Positions 8,650 to 18,838 of a DNA stretch of 64,000 bases are shown here, one piece after another (position 1 is the first letter of the stretch; each line of letters opens with the position of its first letter). This stretch comes from Qipengyuania flava (GTDB lineage: Bacteria; Pseudomonadota; Alphaproteobacteria; Sphingomonadales; Sphingomonadaceae), in NCBI RefSeq assembly GCF_011762005.1, contig NZ_JAASQU010000002.1, positions 1 to 64,000 on the forward strand. The letters are read 5' to 3'. The notes under the pieces were generated by a model that saw nothing but the letters and a program-made list of their open reading frames with translations, was not told the DNA's origin and made no database searches. A program made the position numbers and the translations under genes.

Positions 8650-8907
8650 TCAGGCGGCCTGCGCCTTGCTTTCGGGTGCCGTGGACGTTTTTGGCGGCTG
8701 CGCGGCTTCGCCCTTGCCATCCTGCTTGTCGATCATGCGCTTGGCGATGTAACCGCCGACACCCAGCGCGATCATAGCGGGGAGGCTCATGCGCCGCAGC
8801 ACGGTGGTTGCCACCACGCCCAATGCCGCGCCGCTGGCGCCGCCGATGCCGCCTGTCTGCTTGGCGAGCCGATCGCCGACGAATGCTCCGATAACCTTGC
8901 CGATCAT
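8650..8907 (-). CDS. Small glycine-rich, probably membrane-associated protein of unknown function
   Basis: An 85-residue protein that I cannot assign. The start is the ATG at 8907, preceded by an excellent AAAGGAGAT ribosome binding site; a longer reading frame to 8946 lacks one. The sequence has a glycine/alanine-rich middle with two stretches of moderate hydrophobicity (GGIGGASGAALGVVATTVL and SLPAMIALGVGGYIAKRM), then a charged, proline- and alanine-rich tail. The glycine zipper-like spacing suggests membrane association. It has its own terminator (8595-8624) and lies between the BCCT gene and the TetR gene, all on the same strand. Confidence 0.7.
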   Translation of the reverse strand: MIGKVIGAFVGDRLAKQTGGIGGASGAALGVVATTVLRRMSLPAMIALGVGGYIAKRMIDKQDGKGEAAQPPKTSTAPESKAQAA

Positions 8908-8969
8908 GTCGATATCTCCTTTGCGATACCAACGTGCCCCCGCCAACGCGGTTCCGAGCCCGAAACCGG

Positions 8970-9581
8970 CTAGCTGGCGATTCCGCTCGCCAGCAAGGCA
9001 TTGGCTCGCTTCGCGATTTCATCGCTTTCGGGATCGCCTTCGCGCGCCCAGATGACGTAGCGCAGGCCGAGGAAAACATTCATGCCCATGAGCGCCCAGG
9101 CTTCTGGCGCACCCAGTCCTCGTATGAACTCGCCGCTTTCGCCCCCGCGATGCAAACGCTCCTCGATCCGCGCGCCAATCGTTTCGTAATGCGTGCGATA
9201 GCTTTCGGGGTCGACGAATTCGGCCTCGTCGATGATGCGGTAGATTTCCTTGTGCTCCGCCGCGAAGGTGAGGAAGGCGCGCAAGGCAACACGCTCCACT
9301 TCGAGCGCCCCCATGCCGGGGTCGAGCGCTTCGCGGGCTGCGCGGCCGACGCCGGCGCTCATGTCGGACACCAGCGCCCGGAAAATGGCGTCCTTACTGT
9401 CGTAATAGGTATAGAACGTGCCCAGCGCGACGCCGGCACGACGGGTAATCCCGCTGATCGAGGCCTCGTGAAACCCCTTGTCGGCGAATTCGGTCGCTGC
9501 AGCATCCAGCAATTTGCGCAAGGTGCGCCGCCCGCGCTCGGTACGGGGCGTCTTGTCGTTCGAAATCTGCGCCTGTGACAT
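8970..9581 (-). CDS. TetR/AcrR-family transcriptional regulator
   Basis: A 203-residue repressor-type regulator. The N-terminal helix-turn-helix (about residues 17-63) has the family pattern: TLRKLLDAAATEFADKGF, then SISGITRRAGVALGTFYTYY. The C-terminal ligand domain is variable. The start is the ATG at 9581 with GGGAGGGG upstream. The gene is divergent from the TonB receptor at 9711; the two ribosome binding regions are 11-bp inverted copies of each other. Regulation of the receptor and of itself is the simplest reading, but the ligand is unknown. Confidence 0.9.
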   Translation of the reverse strand: MSQAQISNDKTPRTERGRRTLRKLLDAAATEFADKGFHEASISGITRRAGVALGTFYTYYDSKDAIFRALVSDMSAGVGRAAREALDPGMGALEVERVALRAFLTFAAEHKEIYRIIDEAEFVDPESYRTHYETIGARIEERLHRGGESGEFIRGLGAPEAWALMGMNVFLGLRYVIWAREGDPESDEIAKRANALLASGIAS

Positions 9582-9591
9582 CAAAAATCGC

Positions 9592-9700
9592 CCCTCCCGA
9601 TACGCAGCCAGCCTACCAAAGGACAGCCGCCGCGCAACAATAAACTTGAAAGGTGGTTCAGGTTTCAGTATTCAGCAGGACAAACAACATATCGGGAGGG
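9592..9700. promoter_or_regulatory. Divergent control region with mirrored 11-bp leader sequences
   Basis: CCCTCCCGATA at 9592-9602 and TATCGGGAGGG at 9690-9700 are exact inverted copies. Each contains the ribosome binding site of the gene next to it: TetR to the left, TonB receptor to the right. Promoters for both genes must lie in the 85 bases between them. The identity could be a shared operator of the TetR protein or just two near-consensus ribosome binding sites. Confidence 0.5.
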
Positions 9701-9710
9701 AGAATCCGAA

Positions 9711-12041
<2,331 letters not shown>

Positions 12042-12059
12042 TCCAATCCCGATCGAGGA

Positions 12060-12088
12060 GGGGCCGGAGGCATGCTTCCGGCCCCTTT
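12060..12088 (+). terminator. Rho-independent terminator after the second TonB receptor
   Basis: GGGGCCGGA (12060-12068) and TCCGGCCCC (12077-12085) form a perfect 9-bp stem followed by TTTCG. It lies 18 bp past the receptor stop and 7 bp before the stop of the convergent sulfotransferase gene. Confidence 0.8.
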
Positions 12089-12095
12089 CGCATTC

Positions 12096-13397
12096 TCATT
12101 CGGCAACGCGGCGGCGCAGCGGAGCGGGGGGTCCTTCGACCGGGATGCCGTAGGTGGCCGTATAATTGGCGAAGCGCTCATCCACTTCGTCCGCACGCAA
12201 GCCGAACTCGGCCAGGCTGTAGCGGTGCGGGCGGCGCTTGAGCCGCGCCGATCTGTCGAGGAAGCGCTGCATCCCATCCACCGCGGGTGCCATGTCGAGT
12301 TCGAGGAAACGATAGACGCGCTCCATCGTGCCGCGCCAGTCGGTTTCCATATCGTCATACTGGACATCGATCATCCGGTCGCGCGGGATCGAATCGCGCG
12401 CGGCGCGCATGCGTTCGATCATGGTCGCGGTCTTGCCCAGCCATTGTCGACCGGTCTGCGCCGGATCGTTATGGTCGGAATAGATGATCGTCTGGTTCCA
12501 GGCGAGCGACGCGGCACTGCCGACCACCTGCTTGGGATCGCGATGCGTGAAGATCAGCCGTGCGTCGGGGAAGACCTCGAGCAGCGCGGGCAGGTCGAGC
12601 ATGTGCTGCGGCGTCTTGAGGATCCACGGCCGTAGCGAACTTTCCTGCTGCGACCAGCCGATCAGCCGCAGCAGATTGGCCATATGGCGATAGGCCTCCA
12701 CCGGATTTTCGCCTTCGCACCATTGTGCATAGGAAGGCACGTGCCATTGCGCGTCGTGCTTCATGCTCCACATGCTGGCGACCAGCAGACCCAGCTCTTC
12801 CTCGGGCTCGTAAGGGCCCGTCGGGTGGATCGACAACGTGCGGGGATTGGCGAGCCGCGCCACCTTCATGATCCGCGCGGCAAGCTTGGGTCGGAAATCC
12901 TCCTTCTCGCCGGCAAGGACATCTTCGAACTCCGGTCGCGGCACCGGGCTTATCGTTTCGAAGCTGCGCAGATGGGCGAAACGCTGGTCGCTGGCCAGCA
13001 GGCGGTGCAACCGGGTGGTGCCCGAACGCATCGGCCCCACGATTACCACCGGGTTCTTGAGCGGCCGCGCGAGGATTTCGGGATGCCGCTTGAACCACAT
13101 CTGCGCGTACAGCCGGTCGCGCAGCACGTGGTGGAACTGCTTCATGGCGGAAAAGTCGCCCGCTGCGTTGAGCCGCGCCTCGTGCTTGACGCTGTCGAGC
13201 AGTGCATCGAAGGGGCGTTCGAACCAGCGGTCGCCGAAATCGTCGAGCCCGGTGGCGGCGACCGCCTGATCCATCAGGAAATGCTTGTCGAGCTGCGCGG
13301 AGCCGACCACCCCGAGCTTGCGTCCGCCACGGATCACCCGGTCCGCGACATCGATGAAACGGGTACGCCGCGGCGGCTGGATCGGCTGGTCGTTCAA
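12096..13397 (-). CDS. Sulfotransferase family protein
   Basis: A 433-residue PAPS-dependent sulfotransferase-like protein. The phosphosulfate-binding loop GPMRSGTTRLHRLL is at 121-134. The second conserved region (LIFTHRDPKQVVGSAASL) contains the Arg/Asp/Ser residues that bind the 3'-phosphate of PAP in this fold. The first 110 residues are a helical lead-in often seen in bacterial members of the Sulfotransfer_3 group. It carries no signal peptide and no TPR repeats, unlike the sulfotransferase at 1705-3669. The start is a TTG at 13397 with AAAGG upstream; the next in-frame ATG would remove 41 residues. The sulfate acceptor is unknown. Confidence 0.87.
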   Translation of the reverse strand: MNDQPIQPPRRTRFIDVADRVIRGGRKLGVVGSAQLDKHFLMDQAVAATGLDDFGDRWFERPFDALLDSVKHEARLNAAGDFSAMKQFHHVLRDRLYAQMWFKRHPEILARPLKNPVVIVGPMRSGTTRLHRLLASDQRFAHLRSFETISPVPRPEFEDVLAGEKEDFRPKLAARIMKVARLANPRTLSIHPTGPYEPEEELGLLVASMWSMKHDAQWHVPSYAQWCEGENPVEAYRHMANLLRLIGWSQQESSLRPWILKTPQHMLDLPALLEVFPDARLIFTHRDPKQVVGSAASLAWNQTIIYSDHNDPAQTGRQWLGKTATMIERMRAARDSIPRDRMIDVQYDDMETDWRGTMERVYRFLELDMAPAVDGMQRFLDRSARLKRRPHRYSLAEFGLRADEVDERFANYTATYGIPVEGPPAPLRRRVAE

Positions 13398-13527
13398 GCT
13401 GGCTGGCCTTTCAAGCTCTTGGATTTGCCCCTGAACGGTCGAGGCCTAGAGAGGTGCCCGCGAAAGGACAAGGCACCCACCCGAAGTGTCTGGCCAAGCG
13501 CGGAGCGAAAAGGCATAGGCGCGGACC

Positions 13528-14808
13528 ATGCACGACATCGCCTTTATCCGCGCCAACCCCGCCGCATTCGACGCGGCACTTGCCCGCCGCGGGCTGGAAC
13601 CGCAGGCCGACCGCATCGTCGCACTCGACGCCAAGAAGCGCGAGGCCGCAACCCGGGTCCAGCAGGCGCAGAGCCGCCGCAACGAAGCGTCCAAGGCCAT
13701 CGGCCAGGCGATGGGCCAGGGCGACAAGGAGAGGGCCGAGGCACTCAAGGCCGAGGTCGCCGAAATCAAGGCTTCGATGCCCGAATGGGAAGAAGCGGAA
13801 ACCGCCGCCGGGGCAGAACTGAAGGACCTGCTCGCCATCCTTCCCAACCTGCCCGCAGAAGATGTCCCCGAGGGCGCGGACGAGGCGGACAATGTCGAAT
13901 TGCACAGTTGGGGCACGAAGCGCGACTTCGCTTTCGCGCCCAAGGAACATGCCGATATCGGCCCCGCGCTGGGAATGGATTTCGAAACCGGCACCAAGCT
14001 GTCGGGCGCGCGCTTCACATTCTTGCGCGGCGATATCGCGAGGATGCATCGAGCGCTGGCGCAGTTCATGCTCGACAAGCAGACCCGCGAAAACGGCTAT
14101 ACTGAATGCAATCCGCCCGTACTGGTTGGCGATGATGCGATGTACGGCACCGACAAGCTGCCGAAGTTCGCCGAGGACAGCTTTCGCACCACCGACGACC
14201 GCTGGCTGGTTCCGACCTCCGAAGTCCCACTGACCAATTCGGTCGCAGGCGAGATCCTCCCCGACCTTGCGCAGCCGATCCGGCTGACAGCGCATACGCT
14301 GTGCTTCCGCTCCGAAGCGGGGTCGGCGGGCCGCGACACGCGCGGCTTTATCCGCCAGCACCAGTTCGAGAAGGTCGAGATGGTCAGCATCTGCCGTCCC
14401 GAGGACAGCGAGGCGGAGCATGAACGTATGACCAAATGCGCCGAAGCCATCCTCGAGGCACTGAAGCTGCCCTACCGCCGGATGCTGCTGTGCACGGGTG
14501 ACATGGGCTTCGGCGCGCGCAAGACCTACGATCTCGAAGTCTGGCTGCCCGGCCAGGGTGCCTATCGCGAGATTTCCTCCTGCTCGAACACGGGCGATTT
14601 CCAGGCCCGCCGGATGAATGCGCGTTATCGCCCCGAGGGCGAGAAGAAGACCGCTTTCGTCCATACGCTCAACGGCTCGGGCCTCGCGGTCGGCCGCACG
14701 CTGGTCGCGGTGATGGAAAACTACCAGCAGGAAGACGGCAGCGTCGCCGTCCCCGAAGCACTCGCCTCCTATATGGGCGGCGTCACCAAACTGGAGCCTG
14801 CGGCCTGA
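13528..14808 (+). CDS. serS: Seryl-tRNA synthetase
   Basis: A 426-residue cytoplasmic class II aminoacyl-tRNA synthetase that charges tRNA-Ser with serine. Residues 1-110 form the tRNA-binding coiled-coil arm. The catalytic domain shows motif 2 in [20 protein letters not shown], the serine-binding TSEVPLTN, and motif 3 in [19 protein letters not shown]. Length is normal for bacteria. The stop codon overlaps the surE start (TGATG), so the two genes are translationally coupled. A short inverted repeat (GGTGCC 13453-13458, GGCACC 13472-13477) lies in the leader but does not resemble a T-box. Confidence 0.98.
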   Translation: MHDIAFIRANPAAFDAALARRGLEPQADRIVALDAKKREAATRVQQAQSRRNEASKAIGQAMGQGDKERAEALKAEVAEIKASMPEWEEAETAAGAELKDLLAILPNLPAEDVPEGADEADNVELHSWGTKRDFAFAPKEHADIGPALGMDFETGTKLSGARFTFLRGDIARMHRALAQFMLDKQTRENGYTECNPPVLVGDDAMYGTDKLPKFAEDSFRTTDDRWLVPTSEVPLTNSVAGEILPDLAQPIRLTAHTLCFRSEAGSAGRDTRGFIRQHQFEKVEMVSICRPEDSEAEHERMTKCAEAILEALKLPYRRMLLCTGDMGFGARKTYDLEVWLPGQGAYREISSCSNTGDFQARRMNARYRPEGEKKTAFVHTLNGSGLAVGRTLVAVMENYQQEDGSVAVPEALASYMGGVTKLEPAA

Positions 14809-15572
14809 TGCGTATCCTGCTTACCAATGACGACGGCATCCATGCGCCCGGCCTCAAGGTGCTCGAGGCGATCGCACGCCAGTTCTCCGACGACATCTGG
14901 ATCTGCGCACCGGACGAAGAACAGTCGGGTATGGGGCACGCGCTAACTCTTACGCGCCCCGTGCGTTTGCGCAAGCATGACGAGCGCCGTTTCTCGGTAA
15001 CGGGCACTCCTACCGACGCGGTGACGATGGGCCTGCGCAAGGTGGTCGACGCCCAGCCCGACGTGATCCTGTCGGGTGTCAATCGCGGGGCGAACCTCGC
15101 CGATGACATCACTTATTCGGGCACTGTCTCTGCCGCCATCGAGGGCGCGCTGGCGGGGATTCGCTCGATCGCGCTGAGCCAGGTCTACACCACCGAGACG
15201 CGCAACAGCGACAGCGCTTTCGCCACTGCGACCGAATGGGGCGCGCGAGTGCTCGCACCATTGCTCGACACGCCTTTGCCCAAGCGCACGCTGGTCAATG
15301 TGAACTTTCCCCCAATCACTCCCGACGCGGTCAAGGGCATTCGCGCGGTGAGGCAAGGCTTTCACGACTATTCGCGCGGCACGGTGGTCGAAGGCCGCGA
15401 CCCCCGCGGGTTCCAATATTACTGGTTCGGGCTGGAGGCGATCGAACACACACTCGACCATGGCACCGACCTCGAAGCGATCGACGAGGGCTATATCTCG
15501 GTAACCCCGCTGCAGTTGGACCTGACGCATCACGCTTCGCTGGGTGCGCTGGCCGACCGCTACGCCGATTGA
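14808..15572 (+). CDS. surE: 5'/3'-nucleotidase SurE
   Basis: A 254-residue metal-dependent phosphatase that removes phosphate from nucleoside monophosphates and short polyphosphates, linked to stationary-phase survival. The N terminus [15 protein letters not shown] carries the metal-binding Asp pair (Asp8-Asp9). TGTPTDAVTMGL and SGVNRGANLADDITYSGTV are the other active-site segments. Length and motif order match the family. It is coupled to serS by a one-base overlap; the serS-surE pairing is common in alphaproteobacteria. No pcm gene follows; instead a potassium channel gene starts 52 bp downstream. Confidence 0.97.
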   Translation: MRILLTNDDGIHAPGLKVLEAIARQFSDDIWICAPDEEQSGMGHALTLTRPVRLRKHDERRFSVTGTPTDAVTMGLRKVVDAQPDVILSGVNRGANLADDITYSGTVSAAIEGALAGIRSIALSQVYTTETRNSDSAFATATEWGARVLAPLLDTPLPKRTLVNVNFPPITPDAVKGIRAVRQGFHDYSRGTVVEGRDPRGFQYYWFGLEAIEHTLDHGTDLEAIDEGYISVTPLQLDLTHHASLGALADRYAD

Positions 15573-15624
15573 TCACCTGCCAAACTATTGACGCTGCGAT
15601 GTTCCGCGCGCACCAAGACGCCGC

Positions 15625-16743
15625 ATGAGCAGCGACAAACAGCTTGATCGCATCGTCCCGGCATCGAAGGGGCGTACCTATCGCGGCCCGCGCTTCCAGC
15701 CGCTTCGTCGCGCGGTCAAGCTGCCGGTGTGGGGCGATCTGAGTATCCGCCTCGGCGCGGCGCTGTTCCTGATTTTCATCGTGATCATGGTCCATTGGTG
15801 GGACCGCGAGGGACTGGTCGACAATCTCGACGGGGATGTCAGCTTCCTCGACGTTGTCTATTTCACCATGATCTCGATCACCACGACGGGCTTCGGCGAC
15901 ATTGCCCCGATCTCCGACCGCGCGCGGCTGGTCGAGGCAGTCATCGTGACCCCGATCCGCTTTGCGGTGTTCTTCATCTTCGTAGGCACGGCCTATAATT
16001 TCATCATCAAGCGCAGCTGGGAGAAATGGCGGATGGCCCGCATCCAGGAACAGCTATCAGACCACATCGTGGTGCTGGGCTACGGCATCTCCGGCTCCGA
16101 GGCGGTCGACGAACTTATCGAACGCGGGACGGATCCGAGTTGCATCGTGGTCATCGACCCGAGCGAGGAACGGCTGCATGAGGCCGAAGCGCTCGGCTGC
16201 AACGTCATGGCCGCCGATGCCACGCGCGACCAGACGCTCAAGGCGGTACGGATAGCGCAGGCGCAGAACGTGCTGGTTTCGGCCGGACGCGACGATACCA
16301 CCATCCTGATCACGCTGACGGTGCGCGCGCTTGCGCCGCACGTCCCGATCAGCGCGGTGGTGCGCGCCGACGACAACGAATCGCTCGCACGGCAGGCGGG
16401 GGCAAACAACGTCATCAACCCGGTTCGCTTTACCGGATTGTTGCTGGCCGGGAGCGCCAAGGGCGAACATATCGCCGATTATCTTGCCGACCTCGCCAGC
16501 GTCTCGGGACGCGTCCAGCTGGTCGAGCGCGAGGTCACCGCCGAGGAATGCGGCAAGGCGATCGGCGAACTGACCACGGGTGGGCGCGGCTTGCGGGTCT
16601 ATCGCAACGGCAGGGCGCTGGGTTTCTGGGAAGCCGAGTGCCAGAAGCTGCAGACCGGTGATATCGTCGTCGAGATCGTCCCGACTACCAATGGCGAGAC
16701 CAAGGGCGACGGGCACGACCGCGACGATCTGGAAAACAGCTGA
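15625..16743 (+). CDS. Potassium channel with RCK (TrkA-N/TrkA-C) regulatory domain
   Basis: A 372-residue inner-membrane channel protein of MthK/Kch type. One transmembrane helix lies at about 42-58. It is followed by a pore loop with selectivity filter TTTGFGD (86-92) and a second helix at about 103-128. The cytoplasmic part begins with a Rossmann-type RCK domain, nucleotide-binding GYGISG at about 152-157, and ends with a TrkA-C-like subdomain near 290-360. GFGD instead of GYGD is common in bacterial K+ channels. The stop at 16743 lies 4 bp from the stop of the convergent DUF1761 gene. Confidence 0.92.
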   Translation: MSSDKQLDRIVPASKGRTYRGPRFQPLRRAVKLPVWGDLSIRLGAALFLIFIVIMVHWWDREGLVDNLDGDVSFLDVVYFTMISITTTGFGDIAPISDRARLVEAVIVTPIRFAVFFIFVGTAYNFIIKRSWEKWRMARIQEQLSDHIVVLGYGISGSEAVDELIERGTDPSCIVVIDPSEERLHEAEALGCNVMAADATRDQTLKAVRIAQAQNVLVSAGRDDTTILITLTVRALAPHVPISAVVRADDNESLARQAGANNVINPVRFTGLLLAGSAKGEHIADYLADLASVSGRVQLVEREVTAEECGKAIGELTTGGRGLRVYRNGRALGFWEAECQKLQTGDIVVEIVPTTNGETKGDGHDRDDLENS

Positions 16744-16747
16744 TTCC

Positions 16748-17146
16748 TCAGCGGAACAGCAGGAACACCCCGCCCATCGCGGCCATGCCGACGATGAAAT
16801 GGCCCGCATCGATAAGGAAATGCGCGAGTTTCTTGCGCAGGAACAGGTAGTTGATTCCTATCGCGGGCACCATGATGGTGGCGCCGAAGCCGACCGCCAT
16901 CATCATTACGGCGCGATCGCTTGCGCCGCTGCGCACGATGCCGTGCCACAATGTCAGCGCAATCACGATTTCGGCGAGGAACGTCAGTCCGAAGATGAGC
17001 GCCATATTGCCGCCCTGGATGGCCTCGTCGCTCAAACCCGCGGCCTTCTGCCACGCCTTCGCGAACAGCACGCCATACCAGATCGCGCCGACCAGAAAGA
17101 AGGCCAGCGCCCCCAGCAGTACTGCCAACCAGTTGATTTCCGCCAT
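16748..17146 (-). CDS. DUF1761 family membrane protein
   Basis: A 132-residue protein of unknown function with four predicted transmembrane helices. The opening WLAVLLGALAFFLVGAIWYG with the following AKAWQK is the family signature, and the length is typical. The gene is alone on its strand, with an ATG at 17146 and a weak upstream ribosome binding site. It is divergent from rimO with 77 bp between the starts. Confidence 0.85.
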   Translation of the reverse strand: MAEINWLAVLLGALAFFLVGAIWYGVLFAKAWQKAAGLSDEAIQGGNMALIFGLTFLAEIVIALTLWHGIVRSGASDRAVMMMAVGFGATIMVPAIGINYLFLRKKLAHFLIDAGHFIVGMAAMGGVFLLFR

Positions 17147-17223
17147 AACCGATCCTCCCCGTTCTGCTTGATGCGCAGGAAGCTAGCGCAAACCGCGTCA
17201 ACCGTGTAGGGGCGCGCGCAATC

Positions 17224-18597
17224 ATGACCACCACCAGCACTGCAATCCCCGACCAGAAGAAGGTCGGCATGGTATCCCTCGGCTGCCCCAAGGCCCTGGT
17301 CGACAGCGAGCGCATCCTCACGCGCCTGCGCGCCGACGGCTATGCGATGAGCCCCGATTACGCGGGGGCCGACGTGGTGCTGGTCAACACTTGCGGTTTC
17401 CTCGATTCCGCCAAGGAAGAGAGCCTTCAGGCAATCGGCGAGGCAATTGCGGAAAACGGCCGGGTGATCGTTACCGGATGCATGGGCGATGAGGCCGATG
17501 CGATCCGCGCCGCGCATCCGCAGGTGCTCGCGGTCACCGGCGCGCATCAGTACGAGCAGGTCGTCGAAGCGGTCCACACGCATGCCCCGCCCAGCCAGGG
17601 CCCCTTCATCGACCTGATTCCCCAGCCCGACGTCAAGCTGACCCCGCGGCATTACAGCTATCTCAAGATCTCCGAGGGCTGCAACCATTCCTGCGCGTTC
17701 TGCATCATTCCCGACCTGCGCGGGAAGCTGGCCAGCCGGCGGATCGACGCAGTGCTGCGCGAAGCCGAGAAACTGGTCGCCGCCGGAACCAGGGAACTGC
17801 TGGTCATCAGCCAGGATACCAGCGCCTACGGCGTCGATACGCGGCACGAGGAGCGTATGTGGAAGGGCGAACCCGTCCGCGCCCATATGACCGACCTCGC
17901 CCGCGAACTGGGCCAGCTCGATATCGGTAATGGCACGCCGCCCTGGGTGCGGCTGCACTATGTCTATCCCTACCCGCATGTCGATGCGGTCATCCCGCTG
18001 ATGGCCGAGGGCTTGCTGACTCCCTATCTCGACATCCCCTTCCAGCACGCCAGCCCGAAGGTGCTGCGCGCGATGAAACGCCCGGCAAACGAAGCCAAGG
18101 TGCTCGAACGGCTGAAGGGCTGGCGCGAAATCTGTCCCGAGATCGCAATCCGCTCCAGCTTCGTCGTCGGCTTTCCCGGCGAGACCGAGGACGACTTCCG
18201 TTACCTGCTCGACTGGCTCGAGGAAGCGCAGCTCGATCGCGTCGGCGCTTTCCGCTTCGAACCGGTCGAGGGCGCGCAGGCCAACGCCCTGCCCGACCCG
18301 GTTCCCGAGGCGATCAAGGAAGAACGCTTTGCGCGCGTGATGGAAGTGACGGAGCGGATCAGCGCCGCGAAACTGGCAGCCAAGGTCGGCAAGACCATTC
18401 CGGTCATCATCGACGAGATCGGCGAACCTGACGAAGATGGCGATATCGGCGCCACCGGCCGCAGCCAGGCCGATGCTCCGGAAATCGATGGTGCGGTGTA
18501 CCTGCGCAATGTCCCTCAGACGCTCGCCCAGGGGGATATCGTAACTGTCTCAATTGAGGACAGTGATGCGCACGACCTGTTCGGTGCGGTAGCCTGA
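17224..18597 (+). CDS. rimO: Ribosomal protein S12 methylthiotransferase RimO
   Basis: A 457-residue radical-SAM enzyme that adds a methylthio group to the conserved Asp of ribosomal protein S12. The N-terminal MTTase domain has its three iron-sulfur cysteines at Cys21 ([12 protein letters not shown]), Cys57 (NTCGF) and Cys86 (TGCMG). The radical-SAM cluster motif is [10 protein letters not shown] (Cys153, 157, 160). A C-terminal TRAM domain covers roughly the last 70 residues. The PKALVDSE sequence after the first cysteine distinguishes RimO from MiaB. Single gene, ATG at 17224. Confidence 0.97.
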   Translation: MTTTSTAIPDQKKVGMVSLGCPKALVDSERILTRLRADGYAMSPDYAGADVVLVNTCGFLDSAKEESLQAIGEAIAENGRVIVTGCMGDEADAIRAAHPQVLAVTGAHQYEQVVEAVHTHAPPSQGPFIDLIPQPDVKLTPRHYSYLKISEGCNHSCAFCIIPDLRGKLASRRIDAVLREAEKLVAAGTRELLVISQDTSAYGVDTRHEERMWKGEPVRAHMTDLARELGQLDIGNGTPPWVRLHYVYPYPHVDAVIPLMAEGLLTPYLDIPFQHASPKVLRAMKRPANEAKVLERLKGWREICPEIAIRSSFVVGFPGETEDDFRYLLDWLEEAQLDRVGAFRFEPVEGAQANALPDPVPEAIKEERFARVMEVTERISAAKLAAKVGKTIPVIIDEIGEPDEDGDIGATGRSQADAPEIDGAVYLRNVPQTLAQGDIVTVSIEDSDAHDLFGAVA

Positions 18598-18838
18598 TAC
18601 AATGTCTATGACCTGTTAACCATCGGCGATCACCTTGGGAGGTGCAATCTATACCTCTTATTTCGAACGATAAATTCGCCGGCGCAGCGCGCGAAGGCGC
18701 AGAAAAGCCCGGTTTCGCTTCACGCCAATTCCTAAACCGGAATTTACCTTCGTATCCCGCACCCCGTTTGGGTTACGCAGCTACCGCGCCCGAACCATCA
18801 AAACTTTCTTAAACTTAAGAGCGTCATAAGGGCGCTCG

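Noticed and set aside
13453-13477. GGTGCC/GGCACC inverted repeat before serS as a T-box or riboswitch
   Set aside because: Arms are only 6 bp, there is no T-box sequence or terminator, and alphaproteobacterial serS genes do not normally carry T-boxes.
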